NCBI RefSeq assembly: GCF_008364825.1
Contig: NZ_VTTO01000005.1
Location: forward strand, 286,689 to 350,688
DNA length: 64,000 nucleotides
Direction: 5' to 3'
From: Azospirillum sp. B21
GTDB lineage: Bacteria > Pseudomonadota > Alphaproteobacteria > Azospirillales > Azospirillaceae
Shown here in pieces: positions 43,850 through 52,588 of this stretch (position 1 is its first letter; each line of letters opens with the position of its first letter). The translations under genes were made by a program, and so were the position numbers. Below the pieces are notes generated by a model that saw only the letters and a list, made by a program, of their open reading frames with translations, had not been told where the DNA came from and searched no databases.

Positions 43850-45628
43850 CTAGAACACCCCGCGCGTCTGCGGGAACAGCAGATCGACGAAACGTTCCGC
43901 CGTCGGCTGCGGTTCGTGGTTGGCAAGTCCCGGCCGCTCGTTCGCCTCGATGAACACGTAACCCGGCCGGTCCGGCGATTCCACCAGCAGGTCGAACCCC
44001 ACCACCGGGATGTCCAGCGCACGGGCGGCGACTGTCGCCACCTCCACCAGTTCGGGGTGCAGGCTGTCGGTCACGTCGTGGATGGTGCCGCCGGTATGCA
44101 GGTTGGCGGTCTTGCGCACCGGCAGAACCTCCCCCGCCGGAAGCACGTCGTCCAGCGTCCGGCCGGCGGCGGCGAGGCAGCGTTCGGTCTCGGCGTCCAG
44201 CGGGATGTGGCTTTCCCCGCCAGTGGCGGCGGCGCGGCGGCGGCTCTGCGCCTCGATCAGTTCGCGCACGCTGTGGGTGCCGTCGCCCATGACCTCGGCG
44301 GGGCGGCGCACCGCGGCGGCGACCACCTTCTTGTCGATGACGACGATGCGCAGATCCTGCCCTTCACAGAACTGCTCCAGCAGCACGGTGTCGCAATGCT
44401 GGCGGGCCGAGGCGATGGCGCGCTCCATGGTCTCGGCGTCGCGCACGTCCACGGTGATGCCGCGGCCCTGCTCGCCGCGGGCCGGCTTCACCACGATGCG
44501 CCCATGCGTCTCCAGGAAAGCGGCATTCTCCGCCGGCTCTCCCGCGACCGCCTGGGCCGGGACGTTCAGGCAGGCGCGCTCCAGCACGCGGCGGGTCACC
44601 GCCTTGTCGTCGCAGCGGCTCATGGCGACGGCGGTGGTCAGTTCGCTGAGGGATTCACGGCAGACCACGCTGCGCCCGCCCCAGGTCAGGCAGAAATAGC
44701 CGGCCTCCGCATCCAGCACGTCGACGCCGATGCCGCGCCGCCGCGCCTCGTTGACGATGATGGTGGCGTAGGGATTCAGCCGCTCGCCAGGCTGTGGGCC
44801 GGTGAACAGCCGCTCGTTGATCGGGTTCTTCGTCTTCAACGCGAAGGCGGGGATGCGGCGGAAATTCAGCTTTTCATAGAGCGCGATGGCATTCTCGTTG
44901 TCGTGCAGAACCGACAGGTCGAGGAAGGCGCGGCCGCGCGCCTGGACATGCTCCGCCACCGTGCGGACCAGCGTCTCGCCGATGCCCGGAAAGGATGCCT
45001 GCGGATCGACCGCGAGGCACCAGAGCGAACTGCCATTCTCCGGATCGCCGAAGGCATGGCCATGGTCCACCGCTGTCACCGAGCCGATGATCTCGCCGGT
45101 GGCGTCGTCGCAGGCGACGAAATGGGTCAGCACCCGGCTGTTGCGCGTCGCCACCAGGAAGGAGGAGGAGACCGGGACCATCCGCCGCCGGGCATAGATG
45201 CGCTGTACGCCTTCCGCATCCTCCCGCGTGCGCAGGCGGCGGACGCTGTAGCCCTTGGGCCGACGCCGTGACGGGCGGTAGTCGGTCAGCCAGAGCCGGA
45301 AGGTGTGGGAAGGGTCGAGGAACAGTTCCTGCGGGGCGCGGGACAGGGCGACATGCGGGTCCTGCAGGTAGAAGACGATGTCGCGGGTCCCCGGCGCCTC
45401 CTGCCGCAGCGTGTCGATCATGCGGTCGAGATCGTCGAAGGTGTGGGCGAAGATCAGCCGGCCCCATCCGCAATCGACCACCACGTCGGCGCGCGGCGCC
45501 TCGACCTCCGCGCCCTGCCCGGCCCCCTGCCGGGAAGCCGGCGGGCGGCCGGTGTAGCGCCGGGTGTGGCGCAGGCTGGCGCTGGCGGCGCGCTCCAGCC
45601 GGTGCGGTTTCACTCGGGCATAGCTCAT
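43850..45628 (-). CDS. ngg: N-acetylglutaminylglutamine synthetase (GNAT plus ATP-grasp)
   Basis: 592 residues from ATG 45628, preceded by AGGGGGACC. The N-terminal half is a GNAT acetyltransferase: YSVRRLRTREDAEGVQRIYARRRM, then the acetyl-CoA loop VDPQASFPGIGETLVRTVAEH and VLHDNENAIALYEKLNFRR. The C-terminal half is an ATP-grasp ligase with RIVVKPARGEQGRGI, VLLEQFCEGQDLRIVVIDKKVVAAA and FIEANERPGLANHEPQ. This fusion acetylates glutamine and joins it to a second glutamine to give the osmoprotectant dipeptide precursor. The amidotransferase gene lies directly upstream and the M42 gene downstream. The trio is known from osmotically stressed proteobacteria. Confidence 0.93.
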   Translation of the reverse strand: MSYARVKPHRLERAASASLRHTRRYTGRPPASRQGAGQGAEVEAPRADVVVDCGWGRLIFAHTFDDLDRMIDTLRQEAPGTRDIVFYLQDPHVALSRAPQELFLDPSHTFRLWLTDYRPSRRRPKGYSVRRLRTREDAEGVQRIYARRRMVPVSSSFLVATRNSRVLTHFVACDDATGEIIGSVTAVDHGHAFGDPENGSSLWCLAVDPQASFPGIGETLVRTVAEHVQARGRAFLDLSVLHDNENAIALYEKLNFRRIPAFALKTKNPINERLFTGPQPGERLNPYATIIVNEARRRGIGVDVLDAEAGYFCLTWGGRSVVCRESLSELTTAVAMSRCDDKAVTRRVLERACLNVPAQAVAGEPAENAAFLETHGRIVVKPARGEQGRGITVDVRDAETMERAIASARQHCDTVLLEQFCEGQDLRIVVIDKKVVAAAVRRPAEVMGDGTHSVRELIEAQSRRRAAATGGESHIPLDAETERCLAAAGRTLDDVLPAGEVLPVRKTANLHTGGTIHDVTDSLHPELVEVATVAARALDIPVVGFDLLVESPDRPGYVFIEANERPGLANHEPQPTAERFVDLLFPQTRGVF

Positions 45629-45715
45629 GGGGTCCCCCTGATCGTCGGATGCGGTTCTTCGCCGATTTGGTGGCGGAGCGGTCGTTGCCTATGGGATATC
45701 CGCCACAGGCCAGGA

Positions 45716-45746
45716 AAGCCCCTCTCCCCTTGCGGGAGAAGGGCTT
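45716..45746. repeat. GC-rich palindrome between asnO and ngg
   Basis: Arms 45716-45728 and 45734-45746 pair at 12 of 13 positions around CTTGC. It carries the CCTCTCCC/GGGAGAAGGG core of the intergenic palindrome family. No T-run follows, so it is more likely a repeat or mRNA-stability hairpin than a terminator. Confidence 0.7.
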
Positions 45747-45782
45747 CCTCAGCCGAAGGCGGCTGTTCCCGATTCAAATGAC

Positions 45783-47558
45783 TTACAGGCCCTGTTCCTG
45801 GAACCAGAACTCCAGAAGCGCGACCTGCCACAACTTCGATCCGCGCAGCGGCGTGATGTGGCGTTCCGGGTCGGCCAGCAGCCGGTCCAGATAGTCGCGC
45901 CGGAACAGGCCGCGTTCGCGCGCCGCCGGAGCGCTCAGCACGTCGCGCACCAGTTCCAGGAAGGGGCCGCGCAGGTATTTCAGCGCCGGCACAGGGAAAT
46001 AGCCCTTCGGCCGGTCGATCACCTCGGCCGGGATGACGCGGCGCGCCGCCTCCTTCAGGACGTATTTGCCGCCCTCGGCCAGCTTCATTTCGGCCGGGAT
46101 GCGGGCCGCCAGCTCGACCAGCTCGTGATCGAGGAAGGGCACGCGCGCTTCCAGCCCGGCCGCCATCGTCATGTTGTCGACCCGCTTCACCGGGTCATCG
46201 ACCAGCATCACCGTGGTGTCGAGCCGCAGCGCCTTGTCCACCGGCCGCTCGGCACCGGGCATGGCGAACTGCCGTTCCAGCCAGCGGCGGGAATGGTCCT
46301 CGCCGAGGAAGCGCGGGTCGAGAGCTTCCGCCATCTCCGCATGGTCGCGGTCGAAGAAGACACGGGCGTAGTCGCCCACCGCATCCTTGCTGTCCAGCAG
46401 CGGCGGATACCAGTGATAGCCGCCGAAGACCTCGTCGGCGCCCTGCCCCGACTGAACCACCTTCACCTGCTTCGCCACCTCCTGCGACAGCAGGAAGAAG
46501 CCGATGTTGTCGTGGCTGACCATCGGCTCCGACATCGCGCGCACGCAGTCGCGCAGTTCCGGCAGGGCACGAGCGGAATCGACGAAGATGCGGTTGTGGT
46601 CGGTGCCGAAATGCTTGGCGACGATGTCGGAATACTGGAACTCGTCGCCGCGCTCGTCACCGACTGTCTCGAAACCGATGGAGAAGGTCTTCAGCCCGCT
46701 CTGCCCGTTCTCGGCCAGCAGCGCGGTGATGAGCGAGCTGTCCAGCCCGCCCGACAGCAGGACACCGACCGGAACGTCGGCAACCAGCCGACGGCGGACG
46801 GCGCGGGTCAGCGTCTCCAGCACCAGTTCGCGCCAGTCGGCGAAGTCGCGGCCCTCGTCGCCGACCTGCGGACCGAAATTCAGCGACCAATAGGTGGTCT
46901 CGCGCCGGGTGCCGTCCGGCTCGACGATCAGGGTGGTGGCGGGGGGAAGTTTGCGCACGCCTTTCAGGATGGTGTGCGGCGCCGGGACGACTGCGTGGAA
47001 GCTCATGTAATGATGCAGCGCCACCGGGTCGATGTCGGTGTCGATGCCGCCTGACGCCACCAAGGCCGGCAGGGAGGAGGCGAAGCGCAGACCGCCCGGA
47101 ATGTCGGCGAGGTAGAGCGGCTTGATGCCCAGCCGGTCGCGGCCCAGCACGACGCGGCCGCTGTCGCGCTCGTGGATGGCGAAGGCGAACATGCCGTTCA
47201 TGCGCTTGACGAAATCCGGCCCCCAGGCGTGATAGGCCTTGATCAGGACCTCGGTATCGCCGTCGGAGAAAAAGCTGTAGCCGAGCCCGGCCAGCTCCTC
47301 CCGCAATTCCCGGTGATTGTAGATGCAGCCGTTGAAGACGATGGCGAGGCCGAGGGCGGAGTCCACCATCGGCTGTTGCGATGCCTCGCTGAGGTCGATG
47401 ATTTTCAGCCGGCGATGGCCGAAGGCGACGCGGCCATGGGCGAACACACCGTGGCCGTCCGGCCCGCGCGCCGCAAGCCGGTCGCACATGGCCTGGACCG
47501 CCGCCGTGCTGGCCGCCTCGCCGGTCTTGAAACGAATCTCGCCACTCAGTCCGCACAT
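45783..47558 (-). CDS. asnO: N-acetylglutaminylglutamine amidotransferase (asparagine-synthase family)
   Basis: 591 residues from ATG 47558, with GAGGAGG upstream. The mature N-terminus is MCGLSGE, so C2 is the glutamine-hydrolysing nucleophile of the class II amidotransferase domain (R-R-L, FNGCIYNHRELREEL, GDTEVLIKAY). The synthetase half has the ATP pyrophosphatase P-loop PVGVLLSGGLDSSLI and GADEVFGGYHWYPPL. It converts the C-terminal carboxyl to an amide to complete N-acetylglutaminylglutamine amide. It is the first gene of the osmolyte trio; the MscS-cNMP gene lies 225 bp upstream on the same strand. Confidence 0.93.
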   Translation of the reverse strand: MCGLSGEIRFKTGEAASTAAVQAMCDRLAARGPDGHGVFAHGRVAFGHRRLKIIDLSEASQQPMVDSALGLAIVFNGCIYNHRELREELAGLGYSFFSDGDTEVLIKAYHAWGPDFVKRMNGMFAFAIHERDSGRVVLGRDRLGIKPLYLADIPGGLRFASSLPALVASGGIDTDIDPVALHHYMSFHAVVPAPHTILKGVRKLPPATTLIVEPDGTRRETTYWSLNFGPQVGDEGRDFADWRELVLETLTRAVRRRLVADVPVGVLLSGGLDSSLITALLAENGQSGLKTFSIGFETVGDERGDEFQYSDIVAKHFGTDHNRIFVDSARALPELRDCVRAMSEPMVSHDNIGFFLLSQEVAKQVKVVQSGQGADEVFGGYHWYPPLLDSKDAVGDYARVFFDRDHAEMAEALDPRFLGEDHSRRWLERQFAMPGAERPVDKALRLDTTVMLVDDPVKRVDNMTMAAGLEARVPFLDHELVELAARIPAEMKLAEGGKYVLKEAARRVIPAEVIDRPKGYFPVPALKYLRGPFLELVRDVLSAPAARERGLFRRDYLDRLLADPERHITPLRGSKLWQVALLEFWFQEQGL

Positions 47559-47783
47559 CGGCTGTCGAGCCTCCTCGTTGGTTCAGGACGAAGGGGCGCT
47601 CGACCCGCAAGAAGGGCCAAACACCGGGGGCGCCGGCTGCGGAATGCGGCCGCCACCCGTTGGGAGCGATCGTGGATGCCGGCCCTTCTCCCGCTCGATG
47701 CACCACCGGCACCCGCGCGGCATAACGGTTGGCAGCGTCCAAGGTTCCCGGACGGGAGGCTTTTTGGGACGGTTAGCGTCCCC

Positions 47784-49250
47784 TCAGAGCTTGAAGAAGT
47801 TGCGCAGCCGGGCCAACAGGGCTTGCGATTCCACCGGCGCGGGCGGGGCGACGCCCTGCTGGCGGTTGCGCTCGACGGTGTTGCGGGACTGGCGGTCGGC
47901 CATCAGGTTGGCCAGCCGCTCGGCAAGCTGCGGACGCTGGCGCAGCACCGGGTCGAGATGGCTGCGCGCCAGTTCGAACACCACCGCGTCGGTGCAGGCG
48001 ACGACCGAGGCGCTGCGCGGCTGGCCGGTCAGCAGCGACATCTCGCCGAACAGGTCGCCCGGCCGAAGGCGGGTCAGGTGGATCACGCCGGGAGGCTGGC
48101 CGCCATCGGGGTAGGTTGGGCCGGTGGCGGGCGGAGCGGCGACCTCGACGTCGAACGCACCCTCCGCGATCACGAACAGCGATTCGCCGGCCTCGCCCTG
48201 GCGGACCGCGGCGGTGCCGGCCGGGAGATGGACCTCGCGCATGGCTTCGGCCAGCGCCCCCAACTCCTCGTCGTCGAAGGCGTCGAACAGTTGCAGCTGG
48301 CGCAGCAGGTTGTGCCGCAACATGTCGGTGTCCGCCTGGACGGGCTGATGCTGGCGAACCTCCTGCTTCGGACAGGCCGGCCCGATCCCGACACGGGCGA
48401 GGTTGCCCAGCACCGCCGTCAGCACGGCATCCCGCACCAGCGCCACCCGCCCACCGTCGTCGGTCCAGAAGCGCGCCTGATAGGAGATGCCGTTGGGGGT
48501 CACCGCCTCGACGATCACGTCGGGCCGCGGGGTGGACAGCACGCCATCGGCGCAGAGCATGGCGGACAGCAGGATGCGCTTCGCGCGCTCCACCGGAACC
48601 TCGGAGTCCAGCATGATCGGCACGGAAGCGCGGAAGGCTGGGCTGGGACGGCTGAAATTGACGAAGCGGCTGCCGGCGACGATGCCGTTCGGCACGATGA
48701 CGGCGGTTCCGTCGCCGGCGATCAGGCGCGTGGCGCGCCAGTTGATCTCGTCGACCCGGCCGGCCACGCCGGGCGACAGTTCCAGCCAGTCGCCGATGTG
48801 ATAGGGGTGCTCGATGTTCAGTGCGATGCCGGCGAAGATGTCGGCGATGATGTTGCGCAGCGCGAAGCCGAGCACGGCGATGGCGACGCCGGAGGTCGCC
48901 AGCAGCCCGGTCACCGGCTGTTCCAGCACGAAGGCCAGGATCGCCAGCACCGCGACGCCATAGACGAAGAAGCGCAGCAGATCGGCCAAGAGCCGTGGAA
49001 AACGGGGCGGCCGGGGCGTGCCATCAGGATTGGTGCCGCCATTTCCGGCCGCCAGCAGGTCGATCAGGCGCGCGCCGCCCCAGGCGGCCATCAACCAGGC
49101 GGCCGATGCGACCGCGATGTCGAGTCCGTTGCTGAGCGAGCGGCCGACGACGGGCTCCAGATGGCCGTGCAGCCAGGGTTTGGCTGCGACCATGGCGGCC
49201 AGCAGGGCAAGCAGCAGGGCGGGGATGGACAGACGCCGCAAGGCGTTCAT
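47784..49250 (-). CDS. Small-conductance mechanosensitive channel fused to a cyclic-nucleotide-binding domain
   Basis: 488 residues from ATG 49250 with GAGGAGAACCCC upstream. Hydrophobic segments occur at about 7-24, 42-62, 92-110 and the pore helix 114-142 (LLATSGVAIAVLGFALRNIIADIFAGIAL), followed by the MscS beta-domain (GDWLELSPGVAGRVDEINWRATRL). After about 315 a cyclic-nucleotide-binding domain follows (GTAAVRQGEAGESLFVIAEGAFDVEV, PGDLFGEMSLLTGQPRSASVVA). The phosphate-binding-cassette residues GEMSLL are present. It should release solutes on membrane tension and may be gated or tuned by a cyclic nucleotide. It sits before the NAGGN genes on the same strand, joining channel and osmolyte synthesis. 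Confidence 0.93.
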   Translation of the reverse strand: MNALRRLSIPALLLALLAAMVAAKPWLHGHLEPVVGRSLSNGLDIAVASAAWLMAAWGGARLIDLLAAGNGGTNPDGTPRPPRFPRLLADLLRFFVYGVAVLAILAFVLEQPVTGLLATSGVAIAVLGFALRNIIADIFAGIALNIEHPYHIGDWLELSPGVAGRVDEINWRATRLIAGDGTAVIVPNGIVAGSRFVNFSRPSPAFRASVPIMLDSEVPVERAKRILLSAMLCADGVLSTPRPDVIVEAVTPNGISYQARFWTDDGGRVALVRDAVLTAVLGNLARVGIGPACPKQEVRQHQPVQADTDMLRHNLLRQLQLFDAFDDEELGALAEAMREVHLPAGTAAVRQGEAGESLFVIAEGAFDVEVAAPPATGPTYPDGGQPPGVIHLTRLRPGDLFGEMSLLTGQPRSASVVACTDAVVFELARSHLDPVLRQRPQLAERLANLMADRQSRNTVERNRQQGVAPPAPVESQALLARLRNFFKL

Positions 49251-49360
49251 CGGACGGGGTTCTCCTCGGCGACCGGCCACCCTTGGCCGGGCGAGGTGCG
49301 ACGATGGCACAAACACGCGCCACCCCGTCAAGCGGTCAATTGTTTGAGAGACTTGTGTGT

Positions 49361-49852
49361 TCAGACACCGACCGGCTGCCGGACCGGTCGGGACAGCCCC
49401 ATCACGAAGTCGCCGATCACCGGGTCCGCCCCCGCGACCTTGCCGGCGAAGGCATAGGCGCGGCACAGCACGGCGAGCGCGGTTTCCGGATCGCAACTCC
49501 TGCGCCGGAACGCCTGGGCGTCGCGCAGGAGGGCGAATTCGTCGTCCCAGAAATCCGGGTCGTCCAACGGTCCGAAGTTCATCGCCCAGAACCCGAAGGA
49601 ACGCTCCGGCCGCTCCCAGCGGCCGAGCATGGCGAGGTTGCGGTGTCGCGTGTCGCTGGAGATGCGGGCGAACAAGGTACCGACGGCATCCGCCTCCCCC
49701 TCCAGCACCTGAAGGAAGGTGCCTTCATGCTCGATCAGGAATCCGGTGACGCCCAGACGCCGGTTGTTTAAAGAACTTCGTACACAGATGTCCGCCAATG
49801 CCGAGAAGGGCAGCAAAGCGACGGCATCGCTGCGATAGAGAAGAGTGAGCAT
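49361..49852 (-). CDS. BLUF-domain blue-light photoreceptor
   Basis: 163 residues from ATG 49852; GGAGGAAACCG directly precedes it. Residues 1-95 are a BLUF domain. The flavin-site residues fall at the exact spacing of AppA and BlrB: Y6, N30, Q48 (FLQVLEG), W89 and M91 (SFGFWAMNF). The following 65 residues are helical with no output domain, so it is a short BLUF protein that works by contact with a partner. It lies 111 bp upstream of the MscS-cNMP gene and may be cotranscribed with it. Blue-light sensing by FAD is predicted with good confidence; the partner is unknown. Confidence 0.95.
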   Translation of the reverse strand: MLTLLYRSDAVALLPFSALADICVRSSLNNRRLGVTGFLIEHEGTFLQVLEGEADAVGTLFARISSDTRHRNLAMLGRWERPERSFGFWAMNFGPLDDPDFWDDEFALLRDAQAFRRRSCDPETALAVLCRAYAFAGKVAGADPVIGDFVMGLSRPVRQPVGV

Positions 49853-49998
49853 CGGTTTCCTCCACCTCTTGCCCCACCTCACGGCAATAATGATAAGGAA
49901 ACCGACAATCAGTAACCCTTTCTTTCGTCGATGCGGTGTCGCACCCGGCGGACATATCCGGGATGGCAGTGAGGCGGATTGCCGCCCACCACCAAGCC

Positions 49999-50019
49999 CA
50001 ACTTGACAATGCCAAGTTG
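49999..50019. promoter_or_regulatory. Palindromic site CAACTTG-N7-CAAGTTG
   Basis: A perfect 7-bp inverted repeat with a 7-bp spacer (49999-50005 and 50013-50019). It lies 8 bp past the stop of the TPP enzyme gene and 147 bp before the BLUF start. It could be an operator for the BLUF gene or a weak hairpin after the TPP gene; there is no T-run after it on the minus strand. Confidence 0.4.
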
Positions 50020-50027
50020 ATTTGTCC

Positions 50028-51782
50028 TCAGATTATTTCTCGCGCGCGGTCCTTGAACACCGTGGCGGCGATCTTCAGCGCGTCGGGGGTGCCGCGGGCC
50101 AGCGCCTCGGCGAAATGGGCAGCCTGCTTGGCCTTCACCTTGGGCGGCATCGGCGGCTCGTTGCCGTCCACCAGGCAGTCGACCACCACCGGGCCGGGAT
50201 GGGCCAGCGCGGCGTCCAGGATGGCGCCGCAATCCTTGGGATCGCGGATGGTGAAGCCCTTGCCGCCGCAGGCCTCCGCCACCTTGGCGAAGTCGATGGG
50301 ATGCAGATCGCAGACATATTCGGGGTTGCCCAGCATCGCCATCTGCTCCCACTTGATCTGGCCGAGCGAGCTGTTGTTGTTGATGATGACCTTGACCGGC
50401 AGATTGTACTTCACCGCCGTCACGAAATCGGCCATCAGCATCGAGAATCCGCCGTCGCCGACATAGGCGATCACCTGCCGGTCCGGATAGGCGATCTGCG
50501 CGGCGATGGCATAGGGCAGCCCCGGCGCCATGGTGGCGAGGTTGCCGGACAGCGAATGCATCTGCCCGCGCTTCACCGGGATCTGCCGCGCCCACCATGT
50601 GGCGATGGTGCCGCTGTCGCAGGCGACAATGGCGGTGTCGGTCAGCCGCTTCCCCAGTTCCCAAGCCGCCACCTGCGGCTTCATCGGCATGTCCTGGCGG
50701 GTGCCGCGTTCCTCCATCAGGCGCATCCACTCCGCCTTGCCGGCCTGCGCCTGCTGCAGGAAGCTGCGATCCTCGTGCGGCTGCACCCGCTCGGTCAGGA
50801 TGTCCAGCGCCAGCCGGCAGTCGCCGACCAGCCCGGCCTCCACCGGGTAACGCAGACCGATGCGGGCGGCGTCGATGTCGATCTGAATGCCGCGGGCCTG
50901 ATCCGGCTTCGGGTAGTATTCAATGTAAGGGAAGGTGGAGCCGGCGATCAGCAGCGTGTCGCAGGTCTCCAGCGCGGTCTGCGAAGGTTCGGTGCCCAGC
51001 AGCCCGACCGACCCGGTGGTGTAGGGGCTGTCGTCCGGCACCGCCGCCTTGCCGAGCAGAGCCTTGACGATCACTGCTCCGGTCTTTTCCGCCAGCCGTT
51101 CCAACTGGTCCGTGGCCTTGAGCGCACCCTGCCCGGCCAGGATGACGATGCGCTTGCCGGCGTCCATGATCTCCACCGCCCGGCGCATCTCCGCCTCCGA
51201 CGGGACCGGCAGTTCGGGAGCGAACAGGGCGGTGTTGTGGCCCTTGACGTTGCGCGGCGCCCGCATGTCGTCGCCCGCGGCTTGGTCCTGCAGGTCGACC
51301 GGGATGGTGATGTGGGCGACGCCGCGATGGGCCAGCGCGGTGCGGCAGGCCAGCGTCGCGATGTTGCGGACATGGGCGGCGCCCATGATGCGCTGGTTGA
51401 AGACCGACACGTCCTGGAAGACCTTGTCCAGTTCCACGTCCTGCTGGGTGTGGGTGCCGACGAGATCGTGATACTGCAGCCCGGTGATCGCCAGCACCGG
51501 CTGGTGATCCAGCTTGGCGTCGTAGAGGCCGTTCAGCAGATGCAGCCCGCCGGGGCCGGAGGTGGCGAGGCAGACGCCCAGCTTGCCGGTGAACTTGGCA
51601 TAGCCGCAGGCGGCGAAGGCGGCGGCTTCCTCGTGGCGGACCTGAATGAAGCGGATCTCGTCCTTGCGCTGGCGCAGCGCCTCCACCACGCCGTTGATAC
51701 CGTCGCCGGGAATGCCGAAGATGGTGTCCACCCCCCAATCCACCAGGACGTCCACCAGGATGTCGGCTGCCGTGCGTGCCAT
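50028..51782 (-). CDS. TPP-dependent enzyme, pyruvate oxidase/decarboxylase-like
   Basis: 584 residues from ATG 51782 (MARTAADILVDVLVDWG), with GGGAGAGGATCC upstream. Pyrimidine-binding N-terminal domain with the catalytic glutamate in RHEEAAAFAACGYAKFTG, a middle domain (GKRIVILAGQGALKATDQL; IQIDIDAARIGLR), and the C-terminal diphosphate-binding motif VGDGGFSMLMADFVTAVKYNLPVKVIINNN. Layout matches PoxB-type pyruvate dehydrogenase (quinone) and related members of the acetolactate synthase superfamily. A C-terminal lipid-binding helix as in E. coli PoxB is not obvious, so whether it oxidises, decarboxylates or condenses pyruvate is not certain. It is probably cytoplasmic and transcribed on its own. 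Confidence 0.87.
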   Translation of the reverse strand: MARTAADILVDVLVDWGVDTIFGIPGDGINGVVEALRQRKDEIRFIQVRHEEAAAFAACGYAKFTGKLGVCLATSGPGGLHLLNGLYDAKLDHQPVLAITGLQYHDLVGTHTQQDVELDKVFQDVSVFNQRIMGAAHVRNIATLACRTALAHRGVAHITIPVDLQDQAAGDDMRAPRNVKGHNTALFAPELPVPSEAEMRRAVEIMDAGKRIVILAGQGALKATDQLERLAEKTGAVIVKALLGKAAVPDDSPYTTGSVGLLGTEPSQTALETCDTLLIAGSTFPYIEYYPKPDQARGIQIDIDAARIGLRYPVEAGLVGDCRLALDILTERVQPHEDRSFLQQAQAGKAEWMRLMEERGTRQDMPMKPQVAAWELGKRLTDTAIVACDSGTIATWWARQIPVKRGQMHSLSGNLATMAPGLPYAIAAQIAYPDRQVIAYVGDGGFSMLMADFVTAVKYNLPVKVIINNNSSLGQIKWEQMAMLGNPEYVCDLHPIDFAKVAEACGGKGFTIRDPKDCGAILDAALAHPGPVVVDCLVDGNEPPMPPKVKAKQAAHFAEALARGTPDALKIAATVFKDRAREII

Positions 51783-51867
51783 GGATCCTCTCCCTTGCCG
51801 GGTCGTGTCGCGTCGTCTTGAGCCCAGCAACAGGAGGCCCATGGGGCGGTTCCCTCGGCCTCTCCCC

Positions 51868-52578
51868 TCAACGGCAGGTGCTGAAGGCGCCCATGTCCAA
51901 GTGGAAGTGGTTGCGGTGCGCCTCGTTGTAGTCAGGCCCCAGCACCACGTCGAAGAAGCGGCAGGCCCCGTCGCGCACGTCGCGCAGGAAGGCGGCCTTG
52001 CGGTCGTCGCCGGTCTTCTTCCAGTCGTTCAGAATGCCGATCCGCGTGCCGTCGGCCAGCACGAAGCCGCCGAGGTCGATGGCGTTGGCGCTGGCATGCT
52101 CGCTGCGCCGCCCCTCCGCCCGGCCATAGACATTGCGGCAGGCGTAGGTGCCGAGATGCTCCACCCGCGCCACCGTCTGGCCGAAATGCTTCCGCGCCGC
52201 CGGTTGCAGGGCGTGCGCCTCGAACAGGGTCCAGGCGGCGGCCAGACCGCAGGTGGCGAGAAAGCCGCTGCTGAAGGTGAGGTCCGTGCGCGACACCCGC
52301 ACAACCCCCTGCAAGGCGCAATTCTCCCCGGAATCACGGTCGGGCACAGGAGTGAAGCGCAGCTCCGTGCTGCCCAGCGCCGCCCGGCACTGCTCCGGAT
52401 CGCGCTCCAGCCGCGACAGCTTGAAACCGGTGAGCCAGTCCGGCTCCGCCCGCAGGTCGAGCGGAGCCCAGGGATCGTAACGCGGCGGCACGGCGATCAG
52501 CCTGCCCCACACGCCGGCCGCCGCCCCGGCCAGCGCCAGCAGGACCAGCAGCGCCAGCCATCGCAGCAGCCTTGCCAT
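51868..52578 (-). CDS. Extensin-like family protein with N-terminal membrane anchor
   Basis: 236 residues from ATG 52578 (MARLLRWLALLVLLALAGAAAGVWG); the longer frame is a shadow of the GFA gene. The N-terminal segment is one membrane span or uncleaved signal. The rest is the extensin-like C-terminal domain found in proteobacteria, related to zinc peptidases of the D-Ala-D-Ala carboxypeptidase type: SRTDLTFSSGFLATCGLAAAW, GTYACRNVYGR, SEHASANAIDLGGF with a likely H/D metal pair, and NHFHLDMG at the end. Cysteines at both ends may form disulfides, consistent with a periplasmic location. It probably acts on peptidoglycan. It follows the GFA gene by 10 bp. Confidence 0.85.
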   Translation of the reverse strand: MARLLRWLALLVLLALAGAAAGVWGRLIAVPPRYDPWAPLDLRAEPDWLTGFKLSRLERDPEQCRAALGSTELRFTPVPDRDSGENCALQGVVRVSRTDLTFSSGFLATCGLAAAWTLFEAHALQPAARKHFGQTVARVEHLGTYACRNVYGRAEGRRSEHASANAIDLGGFVLADGTRIGILNDWKKTGDDRKAAFLRDVRDGACRFFDVVLGPDYNEAHRNHFHLDMGAFSTCR

Positions 52579-52588
52579 TATGCGTCGC

